Source: Pseudohaliea sp964438205 (GTDB taxonomy: Bacteria; Pseudomonadota; Gammaproteobacteria; Pseudomonadales; Halieaceae). From it: DNA of 64,000 bases. The stretch is taken from contig CAYTJQ010000004.1 in the NCBI GenBank assembly GCA_964438205.1, positions 1-64,000 of the forward strand, in the 5' to 3' direction. Below are positions 1 to 7,589 of the stretch, piece after piece (position 1 is the first letter of the stretch; the number at the start of each line of letters is the position of its first letter). The notes under the pieces are model-generated. The model saw only the letters and a program-made list of their open reading frames with translations. It was not told the origin of the DNA and made no database searches. The position numbers were made by a program, and so were the translations under genes.

Positions 1-8
1 GCCGGTTC

Positions 9-230
9 GCCATCCATGGCGGCTCGGGCTCGGCGTCCTGCCTCGCACGGTCCCGCAGGCGTTCTCCGGGCCACGGGCCTGCCGCTGTGCCAACGAACGG
101 CGCTGGCGGGTGGCACTGGCGTCAGGTGTCAGGTGCAGCGATTCCCCCTGCGGGGCGTGCGCGGCCATGGATGGCCGGGCCCGAGCTGCCATGGATGGCG
201 CTTTTGCGGTCCCGCAGGGGGAATCGCTGC
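9..230. repeat. Mosaic of short direct and inverted repeats downstream of ilvA
   Basis: Positions 135-154 and 211-230 are perfect 20-bp inverted arms separated by 56 nt. The 12-mer gccatggatggc occurs at 164-175 and 188-199 and inverted at 9-20. The 12-mer cggtcccgcagg occurs at 48-59 and 207-218. I see no credible gene in 1-313; open frames there are GC-driven. The arrangement looks like a degenerate intergenic repeat element (REP/MITE-like) or a large hairpin at the 3' end of the ilvA transcript. The identity of the family is unknown. Confidence 0.6.
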
Positions 231-240
231 AGCTGACGCC

Positions 241-306
241 GAACTACGAAGCACCCCCCAACCCGAACGACGAAGCACCCCCAACCCGAACGACGAAGCA
301 CCCGAA
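241..306. repeat. Short tandem repeat, about 23 bp x 3
   Basis: The core gaac(t/g)acgaagcacccc starts at 241, 265 and 288, giving periods of 24 and 23 bp. It lies between the inverted repeat and the ilvA stop codon. The second and third copies are nearly identical and the first differs by one base in the core. The period is not a multiple of three throughout, so it does not look coding. Confidence 0.7.
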
Positions 307-313
307 GAAAGAG

Positions 314-1840
314 TCAGTCCACCTGCCCGAGGTACAGCTGGTAAGCGGGGTTCTCGGACTCGTCCCAGAACGGGTAGCCGATGGCGTCGAGGGTCTTGTG
401 GACCTCGCGCTCCTCGCCCTTGGGTGCCTGGATGCCGACCAGGATGCGGCCGTAGGCGGCGCCGTGATTGCGGTAGTGGAAGGTCGAGATATTCCAGCGC
501 TGGCCGAGGCCCGAGAGGAACGTGAGGAGGGCGCCGGGGCGCTCCGGGAACTCGACGCGGTAGATCGTCTCCCGGCCCATGTCCGCCGGCGCGCGGCCGC
601 CGACCATGTAGCGGATGTGCAGCTTGGCCATCTCGTTGTCGGTGAGATCCTGGGCCTCGTAGCCCTCCGCCGCCAGCTTCGCCAGCACCTGGGCGAGATC
701 GTCGCCGCCCGGGGTGACCGAGAGGCCCACGAACACCCGGGCGGAGCGGGCGCTGGCGTAGCGGTAGTTGAACTCCGTGATGTTGCGCTTGCCGAGGGCG
801 CCGCAGAAAGCGCGGAAGCTGCCGGGGCGCTCCGGGATCGTGACCGAGATGATCGCTTCGCGGTGCTCGCCGATCTCCGTGCGCTCCGAGATATAGCGCA
901 GGCGATCGAAGTTCGTGTTCGCGCCGGAGAGGATGGCGAGGAGCTGCTGGCCCTTGACGCCGCGCTCCTCCACGTACTTCTTCAGGCCGGCCAGGGCCAG
1001 GGCGCCGGCGGGCTCCGCGATGCCGCGGGTATCCTCGAAGATATCCTTGATCGCGGCGCACATCTCGTCTGCCGAGGCCGTGATCACCTCGTCCACCGTG
1101 TCGCGGATGATGCGGAAGGTCTCCTTGCCCACCTGGGCGACCGCGCAGCCGTCGGCGAACAGGCCGACCTCCTTCAGCCGGGCGCGGCGGCCCTTCTCCA
1201 GGGCCAGCTTCAGGCAGGCGGCGTCCTCCGGCTCCACGCCGATGATGCGGGTCTTCGGCCAGACGTAGCGCACGTAGGCGGCGACGCCGGCCAGGAGACC
1301 GCCGCCGCCGACCGGGACGAACAGGGCGTCCAGGGGCTCCTGGTGCTGGCGCACGATCTCCATGCCCACCGTGCCCTGGCCGGCAATCACGTCCGGGTCA
1401 TCGAAGGGGTGGACGAAGGTCATGCCCTGCTCGGCCACCAGCTTCTGCGCCTGGGCATAGGCCTCGTCGAAGGTGTCGCCGTGGAGCACGACCTTGGCCC
1501 CTCGGCTGCGCACGGCGTCCACCTTGATCTGGGGCGTCGTGCGCGGCATGACGATGACCGCGCGCACGCCCATGCGCTGGGCCGCCATGGCGAGGCCCTG
1601 GGCATGGTTGCCGGCGGAGGCGGCGACGACGCCCCGGGCGCGCTGCTCGTCGCTCAGGCGGTACATCTTGTTGTGGGCCCCGCGCAGCTTGAAGGAGAAG
1701 ACCGGCTGCAGGTCCTCGCGCTTCAGCCAGACGCGGTTGTCCAGGCGCGCGGAGAGGAGCCGCGCCTCGTCCACCGGGGTTTCCCGCGCAACGTCGTAGA
1801 CCTTGGCGTCGAGAATGCGCTTGATGTAGCTCTGGGGCAT
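314..1840 (-). CDS. ilvA: Threonine ammonia-lyase, biosynthetic
   Basis: A 508-residue PLP enzyme converting threonine to 2-oxobutyrate and ammonia, the first committed step of isoleucine synthesis. The PLP lysine sits in FSFKLRGAHNKM (K51), and the glycine-rich phosphate loop PVGGGGLLAG follows near residue 185. The last ~185 residues are two ACT-like regulatory modules, as in the long isoleucine-inhibited biosynthetic form; the short catabolic TdcB lacks them. Length matches E. coli IlvA (514). The ATG at 1840 follows a weak ribosome-binding site. It is divergent from rpiA, a common gammaproteobacterial pairing. Confidence 0.95.
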   Translation of the reverse strand: MPQSYIKRILDAKVYDVARETPVDEARLLSARLDNRVWLKREDLQPVFSFKLRGAHNKMYRLSDEQRARGVVAASAGNHAQGLAMAAQRMGVRAVIVMPRTTPQIKVDAVRSRGAKVVLHGDTFDEAYAQAQKLVAEQGMTFVHPFDDPDVIAGQGTVGMEIVRQHQEPLDALFVPVGGGGLLAGVAAYVRYVWPKTRIIGVEPEDAACLKLALEKGRRARLKEVGLFADGCAVAQVGKETFRIIRDTVDEVITASADEMCAAIKDIFEDTRGIAEPAGALALAGLKKYVEERGVKGQQLLAILSGANTNFDRLRYISERTEIGEHREAIISVTIPERPGSFRAFCGALGKRNITEFNYRYASARSARVFVGLSVTPGGDDLAQVLAKLAAEGYEAQDLTDNEMAKLHIRYMVGGRAPADMGRETIYRVEFPERPGALLTFLSGLGQRWNISTFHYRNHGAAYGRILVGIQAPKGEEREVHKTLDAIGYPFWDESENPAYQLYLGQVD

Positions 1841-1944
1841 GCGATCACCGCGTCAGGAGGTGCTCGCATGGTAAAGCAGCGGCCGCGGCAATGCAGCCCG
1901 GGGCGTCCGCGGTACACTAGGGGGTAGTGAGTAGAGGAGTCTCC

Positions 1945-2619
1945 ATGGACCAGGACAGCAAGAAGCAGGCGGTCGCGGACGCGGCGCTGGCCTACCTCCG
2001 GCCGAAGCTGGAAAACGACACCATCCTCGGCATCGGCACCGGCTCGACGGCCGATCGCTTCATCGACGGCCTCGCGGCCGTGAAGGGCAGCATCGGCGGC
2101 ACCGTCGCCAGCTCCGAGGCCTCCGCGGCGCGGCTCCGCGGTCACGGGATCCCCGTCTACGATCTCAACAGCGTCGACCGGGTGGCGTTCTACGTGGACG
2201 GCGCGGACGAGGCCAATGCACAGCTGCAGCTGATCAAGGGCGGCGGCGGTGCGCTGACGCGGGAAAAGATCGTGGCGGCGGTCGCCGACGAGTTCCTGTG
2301 CATCGCCGACGACAGCAAGCTGGTGCGCATCCTCGGCGAGTTCCCGCTGCCGGTGGAGGTGATCCCCATGGCCCGCGGGCACGTCGCCCGGGAACTGGTG
2401 CGGCTCGGCGGTGACCCGGTCTACCGGGAGGGGGTGGTAACCGACAACGGCAATATCATCCTCGACGTCTACCACTTCCCTATCGCCCAGCCCCTGGCGA
2501 TGGAGGAGACGCTGAACAATGTTACCGGCGTGGTGTGTAACGGGCTGTTCGCCCGGCGTCCGGCAGACCGGCTGTTCCTGGCGGGCGATGATGGCGTCCG
2601 AGTACTGCAGAACGGTTGA
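1945..2619 (+). CDS. rpiA: Ribose-5-phosphate isomerase A
   Basis: A 224-residue cytosolic enzyme interconverting ribose-5-phosphate and ribulose-5-phosphate in the pentose phosphate pathway. Family motifs are present in order: GIGTGSTADRFI near the N-terminus, YVDGADEAN (catalytic/binding acidic residues) and KGGGGALTREKIVA. Length agrees with E. coli RpiA (219). The ATG at 1945 is preferred over an in-frame GTG at 1927 because a gaggag Shine-Dalgarno sequence lies just before it. A possible -10 element (TACACT, 1913-1918) precedes it without a clear -35. Confidence 0.95.
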   Translation: MDQDSKKQAVADAALAYLRPKLENDTILGIGTGSTADRFIDGLAAVKGSIGGTVASSEASAARLRGHGIPVYDLNSVDRVAFYVDGADEANAQLQLIKGGGGALTREKIVAAVADEFLCIADDSKLVRILGEFPLPVEVIPMARGHVARELVRLGGDPVYREGVVTDNGNIILDVYHFPIAQPLAMEETLNNVTGVVCNGLFARRPADRLFLAGDDGVRVLQNG

Positions 2620-2652
2620 CGTGTTGCATTCTGCATTATTCCGCGTAAGCTC

Positions 2653-2692
2653 TGTGAAAAATTCACACAGCCGTCCAGGAAAAATTCTGGAC
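2653..2692. promoter_or_regulatory. Two adjacent A-rich palindromes, possible operators
   Basis: TGTGAAAAATTCACA (2653-2667) is a perfect 6+3+6 palindrome. GTCCAG/CTGGAC (2673-2678 and 2687-2692) flank an A-rich centre immediately after it. They sit in the 99-bp space between rpiA and a small membrane-protein ORF. The first resembles a CRP half-site pair but with a 5-bp instead of a 6-bp centre, so assignment to CRP is not justified. Confidence 0.4.
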
Positions 2693-2718
2693 ACTACGCC
2701 GGAAGATGGGAGTGACTG

Positions 2719-2865
2719 ATGAAGAATCGGCCTGACACCATGCTCGTGCTCCTCGCTGCCTTCGTCCTCGGGGTCGTCGTGACCCTGTTGCTGCCCGCTT
2801 CTTCGAGCCGCACCGTCGCGGCGCCGGAGTCTCCGCTGCAGGCGGGTCTCCTGCTCGACCGCTAG
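2719..2865 (+). CDS. Small single-pass membrane protein, function unknown
   Basis: A 48-codon ORF starting at ATG 2719, preceded by ggaagatgggag as a plausible ribosome-binding site. It encodes a short basic/polar N-terminus (MKNRPDTM), one strongly hydrophobic segment of about 18 residues rich in L, V and A, then an alanine/serine-rich tail ending LLLDR. It could be an inner-membrane microprotein or an uncleaved signal anchor. It lies 99 bp after rpiA behind two palindromes and converges on fau with only 7 bp between stop codons. I do not recognise the family; coding is inferred from start context and membrane-like composition. Confidence 0.5.
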   Translation: MKNRPDTMLVLLAAFVLGVVVTLLLPASSSRTVAAPESPLQAGLLLDR

Positions 2866-2872
2866 CCGACCT

Positions 2873-3469
2873 TCAAGCGGGCGCCCGCAGCGGGCGCCAC
2901 CCCCTTTCCGTCAGCACACCGTCCAGGGGCACGTCCCAGGGCTCCTGCGGCAATGCTTCCACGCGCTGGCAGTCGTAGGCCAGGCCCAGGAGCAGCCGTG
3001 GCCGCGACGCGGCCAGGGTCCGGTCGTAGTAGCCCGCGCCCATCCCCAGCCGCGCACCCGTCACCGAGAACCCGACGAGCGGGAGGCACAGCAGATCCAG
3101 TGCGTCCACGGGCAGCGCCCCGGTCGCGGCCGGTTCGCCGATGCCGTAGCGGTTTGGCAGCAGCGGGTTGCCGGGGATCCAGGGGTGAAAGGTGAGTGCG
3201 CTGTCGTCACCGACGCGCGGCAGGTAGATGCGGAGCCCTGCGGCCGACGCCGCCGCCAGCAGCGGGGCCGGGTCGAGTTCGCCGTCGGCTGCGACGTAGG
3301 CCGCGATGCGTGCCCCGGCGCGCCAGCCCGGCAGGGCGGGCGCGTGGGCGGCCAGCTGCTGCGCCGCTGCCGAGCGCGACGCCGGGGGCAGGGCGCGGCG
3401 GGCCGCGCGCAGCTGCCGGCGCAGCGCCGCCTTGGCGGTGCGGGCGTCGGACTCGGGGTCGGTGGTCAT
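2873..3469 (-). CDS. fau: 5-formyltetrahydrofolate cyclo-ligase
   Basis: A 198-residue enzyme (YgfA/MTHFS family) that converts 5-formyltetrahydrofolate to 5,10-methenyltetrahydrofolate with ATP. The C-terminal motif GMGAGYYDRTL is the family signature for nucleotide and substrate binding; the basic N-terminal segment (KAALRRQLRAARRAL) is also typical. It lies directly downstream of 6S RNA, exactly as ygfA follows ssrS in E. coli, so co-transcription with the RNA is likely. Confidence 0.93.
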   Translation of the reverse strand: MTTDPESDARTAKAALRRQLRAARRALPPASRSAAAQQLAAHAPALPGWRAGARIAAYVAADGELDPAPLLAAASAAGLRIYLPRVGDDSALTFHPWIPGNPLLPNRYGIGEPAATGALPVDALDLLCLPLVGFSVTGARLGMGAGYYDRTLAASRPRLLLGLAYDCQRVEALPQEPWDVPLDGVLTERGWRPLRAPA

Positions 3470-3493
3470 GATGGATAAGGGGCGAGAGAAGTA

Positions 3494-3671
3494 GGTTCCC
3501 GGCGTACCGCTGACAGGTCGGCCCTTGAACCCGATGGCTCAAGGTGGAGGCCTCCGCATCGCATCAGGCTTCCCGGTACGCGCCGGACTTGCACAACAGC
3601 GACTTTGGCTGCCCCCGGTAACACAGTTATCGGCTCGAGGACTGATAGTCTGGCGCATACGCCAGGTAACC
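3494..3671 (-). ncRNA. ssrS: 6S RNA
   Basis: On the minus strand the segment reads with conserved 6S blocks: agtcctcgagccgata near the 5' end (E. coli AGUCCCCUGAGCCGAUA), a central region with aagcctgatgcgatgcgg, and caccttgagccatcgggttc near the 3' end (E. coli CACCUUGAACCAAGGGUUC). The ends pair (ggttacctggcgta with tacgccgggaacc), closing the long rod. About 178 nt, against 183 in E. coli. 6S RNA binds sigma70-RNA polymerase and mimics an open promoter in stationary phase. Synteny zapA - ssrS - fau is conserved. End points are estimated from the terminal stem and the -10 element. Confidence 0.93.
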
Positions 3672-3678
3672 AGCCCCT

Positions 3679-3684
3679 ATTATA
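3679..3684 (-). promoter_or_regulatory. -10 element of the 6S RNA promoter
   Basis: A perfect TATAAT on the minus strand ends 7-8 nt before the predicted 6S RNA 5' end at 3671/3672, the standard distance to a transcription start. No good -35 hexamer lies at 16-18 bp spacing. Confidence 0.7.
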
Positions 3685-3723
3685 GCGCAGGGGGCACCCC
3701 GGGGCCGACCGGAACGGCGGAAA

Positions 3724-4050
3724 TCAGCTGATTTCGATCTGCCGGAGCTGGTGCAGGGCTTCATCCAGCTTGCGGTTCAGGCCGCGAAAGGTGTTGTCGG
3801 CGCTGCCGTCGTCGGGCAGCTCGCCCACGGATTCCTCACCCCGGCCGGCACGGAGCAGGTCGTAGCTGATGTTCAGGGCCGCCATGACGGCGATGCGCTC
3901 GAGGCCGATGACCTTGCCGGTATCGCGGATCGCGCGCATCTGCTGGTCGAGGTAGTTGGCGGCGGCGGTGAGGTCGGTGGCCTGATCCTCGGGACAGGCG
4001 ACCTGGTAGTCCTTGTCCAGGATCGTGACCGAGACGGTATGGGGCGCCAT
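3724..4050 (-). CDS. zapA: Cell division protein ZapA
   Basis: A 108-residue FtsZ-ring associated protein that bundles FtsZ filaments at midcell. The N-terminal globular part begins with PHTVSVTILDKDYQVACPED, typical of ZapA, followed by the conserved helix with AANYLDQQMRAIRD and a C-terminal coiled coil. Size matches E. coli ZapA (109). It lies 4 bp downstream of a small coiled-coil gene on the same strand and directly upstream of 6S RNA. Confidence 0.93.
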   Translation of the reverse strand: MAPHTVSVTILDKDYQVACPEDQATDLTAAANYLDQQMRAIRDTGKVIGLERIAVMAALNISYDLLRAGRGEESVGELPDDGSADNTFRGLNRKLDEALHQLRQIEIS

Positions 4051-4054
4051 GGGC

Positions 4055-4255
4055 CTACTCCAGGTCGCGGAGGCGGGCGAGCGTGGCTTCCACCCGCTCC
4101 CGCGCGAGGTCGTTCTTCTCGATGAGTTCCCGGCGCTCCTGGCGCCAGCCCAGGTTCTCCGCCTTCAGCTGGCGGTTCTCGCGGTTGAGCTCCGCACAGA
4201 GCTCGATGAGCTGGTCGATCTTGTTTTCCAGCAGCTTGAGCGCATCGTCCGCCAT
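4055..4255 (-). CDS. Small coiled-coil protein, TIGR02449/ZapB-like
   Basis: A 66-residue, almost wholly helical heptad-rich protein (LKLLENKIDQLIELCAEL, then repeated L/E/R heptads). Proteins of this type sit next to zapA in Pseudomonas-like genomes and are thought to belong to the cell-division apparatus, but the function is not established. The ATG at 4255 is chosen; an in-frame TTG six codons upstream is less likely. It begins the zapA transcript, with a promoter at 4291-4320. Confidence 0.8.
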   Translation of the reverse strand: MADDALKLLENKIDQLIELCAELNRENRQLKAENLGWRQERRELIEKNDLARERVEATLARLRDLE

Positions 4256-4290
4256 CGTCGCTATACTTGGCAATCCGCGAGGTCTCCCGC

Positions 4291-4320
4291 ACTATAGACC
4301 CCGCATCACGAGGAGGTCAA
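4291..4320 (-). promoter_or_regulatory. Sigma70-type promoter for the coiled-coil/zapA transcript
   Basis: On the minus strand TTGACC (4320-4315), an 18-bp spacer and TATAGT (4296-4291) give a near-consensus promoter. The predicted start is near 4284, about 29 nt before the ATG at 4255. A weaker plus-strand promoter for ygfB (TTGGCA at 4267 with CACTAT at 4290) would overlap it. Confidence 0.6.
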
Positions 4321-4387
4321 CGGCGTAAATGCCAGTCAATTCAACCATCTGCCGCGTTTTTTGCAGGCAACCTCGCAGGCGAGCGGC

Positions 4388-5005
4388 ATGAGCGGGCTGT
4401 TTGATCCGGCACCGGGGGAAGCCGGTGACCTGCCCGCCTTCGACGAGGTGGCCGACCAGTTGCTCGAGCAGGGTGTCTCGCAGTCGCCGTCGGAACTGCA
4501 CGGCTGCCTGGCCGGGTTGCTGGCCGGCGGCGCCGATCCCTCCCCGGAGGCGGGCCTTGCGGGCGTCGGTTCCGCCCTCGGTTTCGACCCGCACGGTGAG
4601 CTCGCGGACGGGCTGCAGCGCTTCTACGTCAGCACGGCGCAGCTGTTGACCGACGAGGCCCTGCGCTTCCACCCCCTGCTGCCCGACGACGACAGCGACC
4701 TCGGCGAGCGCACCGTGGCGATCGCGGACTGGTGCCGCGGCTTTCTCTCCGGCTTCGCCCAGGCCCGGGTCAGCAGCCGCAGCACCGATGCGGCCGTCGC
4801 AACGGACAGCGCGGAGGCTCTCAAGGACTTCGCCGCCATCGCCCAGGCCGGCGTCGGCGACGACGGCGACGACGAGGCGGAGCAGGCCTACGCGGACCTG
4901 GTCGAGTACCTGCGCTTCGCGGCCATGAACATCATCCTCGACAGCCTCCAGCAGGCCGCGGAGGCGCGGCCGGCCTCGCCGCCCGCCGGCAGCACGTTGC
5001 ACTAG
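4388..5005 (+). CDS. ygfB: UPF0149 family protein YgfB/YecA-like
   Basis: A 205-residue acidic protein of the UPF0149 family. The conserved SELHGCLAGLLAGG segment aligns with the AEMHGLISGM region of E. coli YgfB, and WCRGFLSGF plus the C-terminal YADLVEYLRFAAMNI block complete the family pattern. In Pseudomonas, homologues modulate expression of an AmpC-regulating locus; the general function is unclear. ATG 4388 places the HG motif at the usual distance from the N-terminus; an in-frame TTG at 4361 is rejected. It heads ygfB-pepP-ubiH-ubiI, a conserved gene order. Confidence 0.88.
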   Translation: MSGLFDPAPGEAGDLPAFDEVADQLLEQGVSQSPSELHGCLAGLLAGGADPSPEAGLAGVGSALGFDPHGELADGLQRFYVSTAQLLTDEALRFHPLLPDDDSDLGERTVAIADWCRGFLSGFAQARVSSRSTDAAVATDSAEALKDFAAIAQAGVGDDGDDEAEQAYADLVEYLRFAAMNIILDSLQQAAEARPASPPAGSTLH

Positions 5006-5012
5006 GCGCGCC

Positions 5013-6338
5013 GTGGCACCGGTCAAGGGTATCGGCAAGCGCGAGTTCGCACGCAGGCGGCGCAACCTGATGGCGCTCATGGAGCCGAACAGCATCGCCA
5101 TCATCCCGTCGGCGCGGCAGCAGTACCGCAACCGCGACACCGAGTACCCCTTCCGCCAGGACAGCGACTTTCTCTACCTGACCGGCTTCCCGGAACCCGA
5201 TGCCGTGCTCGCCCTGGTACCCGGGCGCCGCCACGGCCAGTGCGTCATCTTCTGCCGCGACCGGGACCCGGCGCGGGAGCTCTGGGACGGCTACCGCGCC
5301 GGTCCCGAGGGCGCCGTCGAGCGCTTCGGCGCCGACGATGCCTTCCCCGTCGGCGACATCGACGACATCCTGCCCGGGCTCATCGAGGGCCGGGAGCGGG
5401 TCTACTACGCCATGGGCCGCAGCCGCGGCTTCGACGCCCGGCTCATGGGCTGGGTCAACAGTATCCGCGAGCGGGAGTCCAGCGGCGCCGTGCCGCCGGG
5501 CGAGTTCACGGACCTCGACCACATGCTCCACGAGCTGCGGCTGGTGAAGAGCGCCGGCGAGCTCCGGGTGATGCGCCGCGCGGCACAGGTCACCGCCGAG
5601 GCGCACTGCGCGGCCATGCGCGCCTGCTGCCCGGGCCTCTACGAGTACCAGCTGGAGGCGGAGCTCGCCTATGCCTGGGCCCGCGGCGGGGCCCGCTTCC
5701 CGGCCTACCCCGCCATCGTCGGCGGCGGTGCCAACGGCTGCATCCTGCACTACGTCGAGAACGACGAGCGGCTGCGCGACGGTGACCTGGTGCTCATCGA
5801 CGCCGGTTGCGAGTACCACGGCTACGCCGCGGACGTCACCCGCACCTTCCCGGTGAACGGCCGTTTCAGCCCCGCCCAGCGCGCCCTCTACGAGGTGGTG
5901 CAGGCGGCCCATGCCGCGGGAATCGCCGCCGCGCGCGCCGGCAACCACTGGAACCAGCCCCACGACGCCACGGTCCGCGTCATTACCGAGGGGCTGGTGG
6001 ACCTGGGGCTGCTCCGCGGCCGGGTGCCGAAGCTGGTCAAGGACGGCGCCTACCGGGACTTCTACATGCACCGCGCCGGGCACTGGCTCGGCCTCGACGT
6101 ACACGACGTCGGCGACTACCGCGTCGGCGGCGAGTGGCGGCTGCTTGAGCCGGGCATGGTGATGACCATGGAGCCGGGTATCTACGTGGCGCCGGACAAT
6201 ACCCGCGTGGCGAAGAAGTGGCGCGGGATCGGCATCCGCATCGAGGATGATGTCGCCATCGGCGCCGACGGGCCGGAGGTGCTGTCCGCGGGCGCACCGG
6301 TGGCGCCCGACGACATCGAAGCCCTGATGGCGGCCTGA
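5013..6338 (+). CDS. pepP: Xaa-Pro aminopeptidase P
   Basis: A 441-residue cytosolic M24-family metalloprotease removing N-terminal residues before proline. It has an N-terminal aminopeptidase-P domain (to about residue 150) and a C-terminal pita-bread catalytic domain. Predicted dimetal ligands are all visible: two Asp in LIDAGCEYHGYAADVTRTF, His in HRAGHWLGLDVHD, Glu in MTMEPGIYV and Glu in GIRIEDDV. GTG start at 5013, 7 nt after the ygfB stop. Length equals E. coli PepP (441). Confidence 0.95.
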   Translation: MAPVKGIGKREFARRRRNLMALMEPNSIAIIPSARQQYRNRDTEYPFRQDSDFLYLTGFPEPDAVLALVPGRRHGQCVIFCRDRDPARELWDGYRAGPEGAVERFGADDAFPVGDIDDILPGLIEGRERVYYAMGRSRGFDARLMGWVNSIRERESSGAVPPGEFTDLDHMLHELRLVKSAGELRVMRRAAQVTAEAHCAAMRACCPGLYEYQLEAELAYAWARGGARFPAYPAIVGGGANGCILHYVENDERLRDGDLVLIDAGCEYHGYAADVTRTFPVNGRFSPAQRALYEVVQAAHAAGIAAARAGNHWNQPHDATVRVITEGLVDLGLLRGRVPKLVKDGAYRDFYMHRAGHWLGLDVHDVGDYRVGGEWRLLEPGMVMTMEPGIYVAPDNTRVAKKWRGIGIRIEDDVAIGADGPEVLSAGAPVAPDDIEALMAA

Positions 6339-6344
6339 CCGGAC

Positions 6345-7589
6345 ATGACGGAAAGGGCGCAACGTATCGTCATCGCCGGCGGCGGCATGGTGGGCATCAG
6401 CCTGGCGCTCGCCCTCGCCCGGCAGCTGCCCGAGGCCGTCGAGCTGGTCCTCGTGGAGGGTTTCCCACTGCCCGAAGGCGGTGCCGGCAGCTACCACCCG
6501 TCCTTCGACGCCCGCTCCACGGCGCTCAGCTACAGCACGCGGCAGGTGTTCGAGACCCTCGGTGCCTGGGCCCCGCTGGCCCCCGGCGCCTGCCCCATCG
6601 AGCACATCCACGTCTCCAGCCGCGGCCACTTCGGCTCGTCCTGCCTGCACGCGGCGGAGCAGGGCTGGCCGGCGCTGGGCTGGGTGGTGGAGAACGCCTG
6701 GCTGGGACGGGTGCTCGCCGACCGGCTGCGCGCCACGCCCCGGGTGCGCGTGCGGTCGCCGGCCCGCTGCCTCGGCGCGCGGCCGCAGGCCGGCGGGCTG
6801 CGGGTCAGCCTGGCCGGTGAGGCAGACGGTGACCGAGAGCTGGAGGCCGACCTGCTGGTGATTGCCGACGGCGCCCGCTCGGGGCTGCGCGATGCCCTCG
6901 GCCTCGGCGCGACCGAGAAGCGCTATGGCCAGGACGCGCTGGTCGCCAACGTGGCCTTCGCCGAGGACCCCGCCGGCCGCGCCTTCGAGCGCTTCACCGC
7001 CAGCGGGCCCCTGGCCCTGCTACCCCTGCTCCCGGCGGACGGTGCCCACCGGGCGGCCCTGGTCTGGACCCTGCCCCCGGCGCGGGCCGCCGAGTTGCAG
7101 GCAGCCCCGCCCGAGGCGTTTCTCGCCGCCCTGCGCGATGCCTTCGGCTACCGCCTGGGCCGCCCCCTGGCCGTCGGCGAGCGTCACAGTTACCCGCTGG
7201 CGCTCGTCGAGGCGCGGGAGACCGTGCGCCGGCACCTGGTGGTGGTTGGCAACGCGGCCCACGCCCTGCACCCGGTGGCCGGCCAGGGCTTCAACCTCGC
7301 CCTGCGCGATGTCCACGCGCTCGCGGACGAGATCGCCCGCGGCGTGGCCGCCGGGGCCGGCCCCGGCGACCTCGCGGTCCTGCAGGCCTACCGGGACCGG
7401 CAGGCCGGCGACCAGCGGCGCACCATCGCCGCCAGCGATCTCCTGCCCGGCCTGTTCATGCACGCGGACCCGCTCATCGGCATCGCCCGGGACCTCGCCC
7501 TCGCCGGGCTGGACGTCGCCCGCACCGTCAAGAACGGCTTCGTGCGCCATGCCGCCGGCATGGCCGCCCTGGAGGCCCGCCGTGGCTGA
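6345..7589 (+). CDS. ubiH: 2-octaprenyl-6-methoxyphenol hydroxylase
   Basis: A 414-residue FAD-dependent aromatic hydroxylase of ubiquinone biosynthesis. The N-terminal dinucleotide fold IAGGGMVGISLALALA, the mid-protein VIADGARSGLR (DG motif) and the C-terminal GNAAHALHPVAGQGFNLALR (GD-type FAD/ribityl motif) follow the family order. It lies 6 nt after pepP and overlaps the next flavoprotein gene by 8 bp, so translation is probably coupled. Confidence 0.93.
   Translation: MTERAQRIVIAGGGMVGISLALALARQLPEAVELVLVEGFPLPEGGAGSYHPSFDARSTALSYSTRQVFETLGAWAPLAPGACPIEHIHVSSRGHFGSSCLHAAEQGWPALGWVVENAWLGRVLADRLRATPRVRVRSPARCLGARPQAGGLRVSLAGEADGDRELEADLLVIADGARSGLRDALGLGATEKRYGQDALVANVAFAEDPAGRAFERFTASGPLALLPLLPADGAHRAALVWTLPPARAAELQAAPPEAFLAALRDAFGYRLGRPLAVGERHSYPLALVEARETVRRHLVVVGNAAHALHPVAGQGFNLALRDVHALADEIARGVAAGAGPGDLAVLQAYRDRQAGDQRRTIAASDLLPGLFMHADPLIGIARDLALAGLDVARTVKNGFVRHAAGMAALEARRG

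Noticed and set aside
1927..1944. GTG 1927 as rpiA start
   Set aside because: No Shine-Dalgarno sequence; the gaggag lies in front of ATG 1945, and the shorter protein matches family length.
2653..2667. CRP-binding site
   Set aside because: TGTGA and TCACA are 5 bp apart rather than the 6 bp needed, so CRP is not supported.
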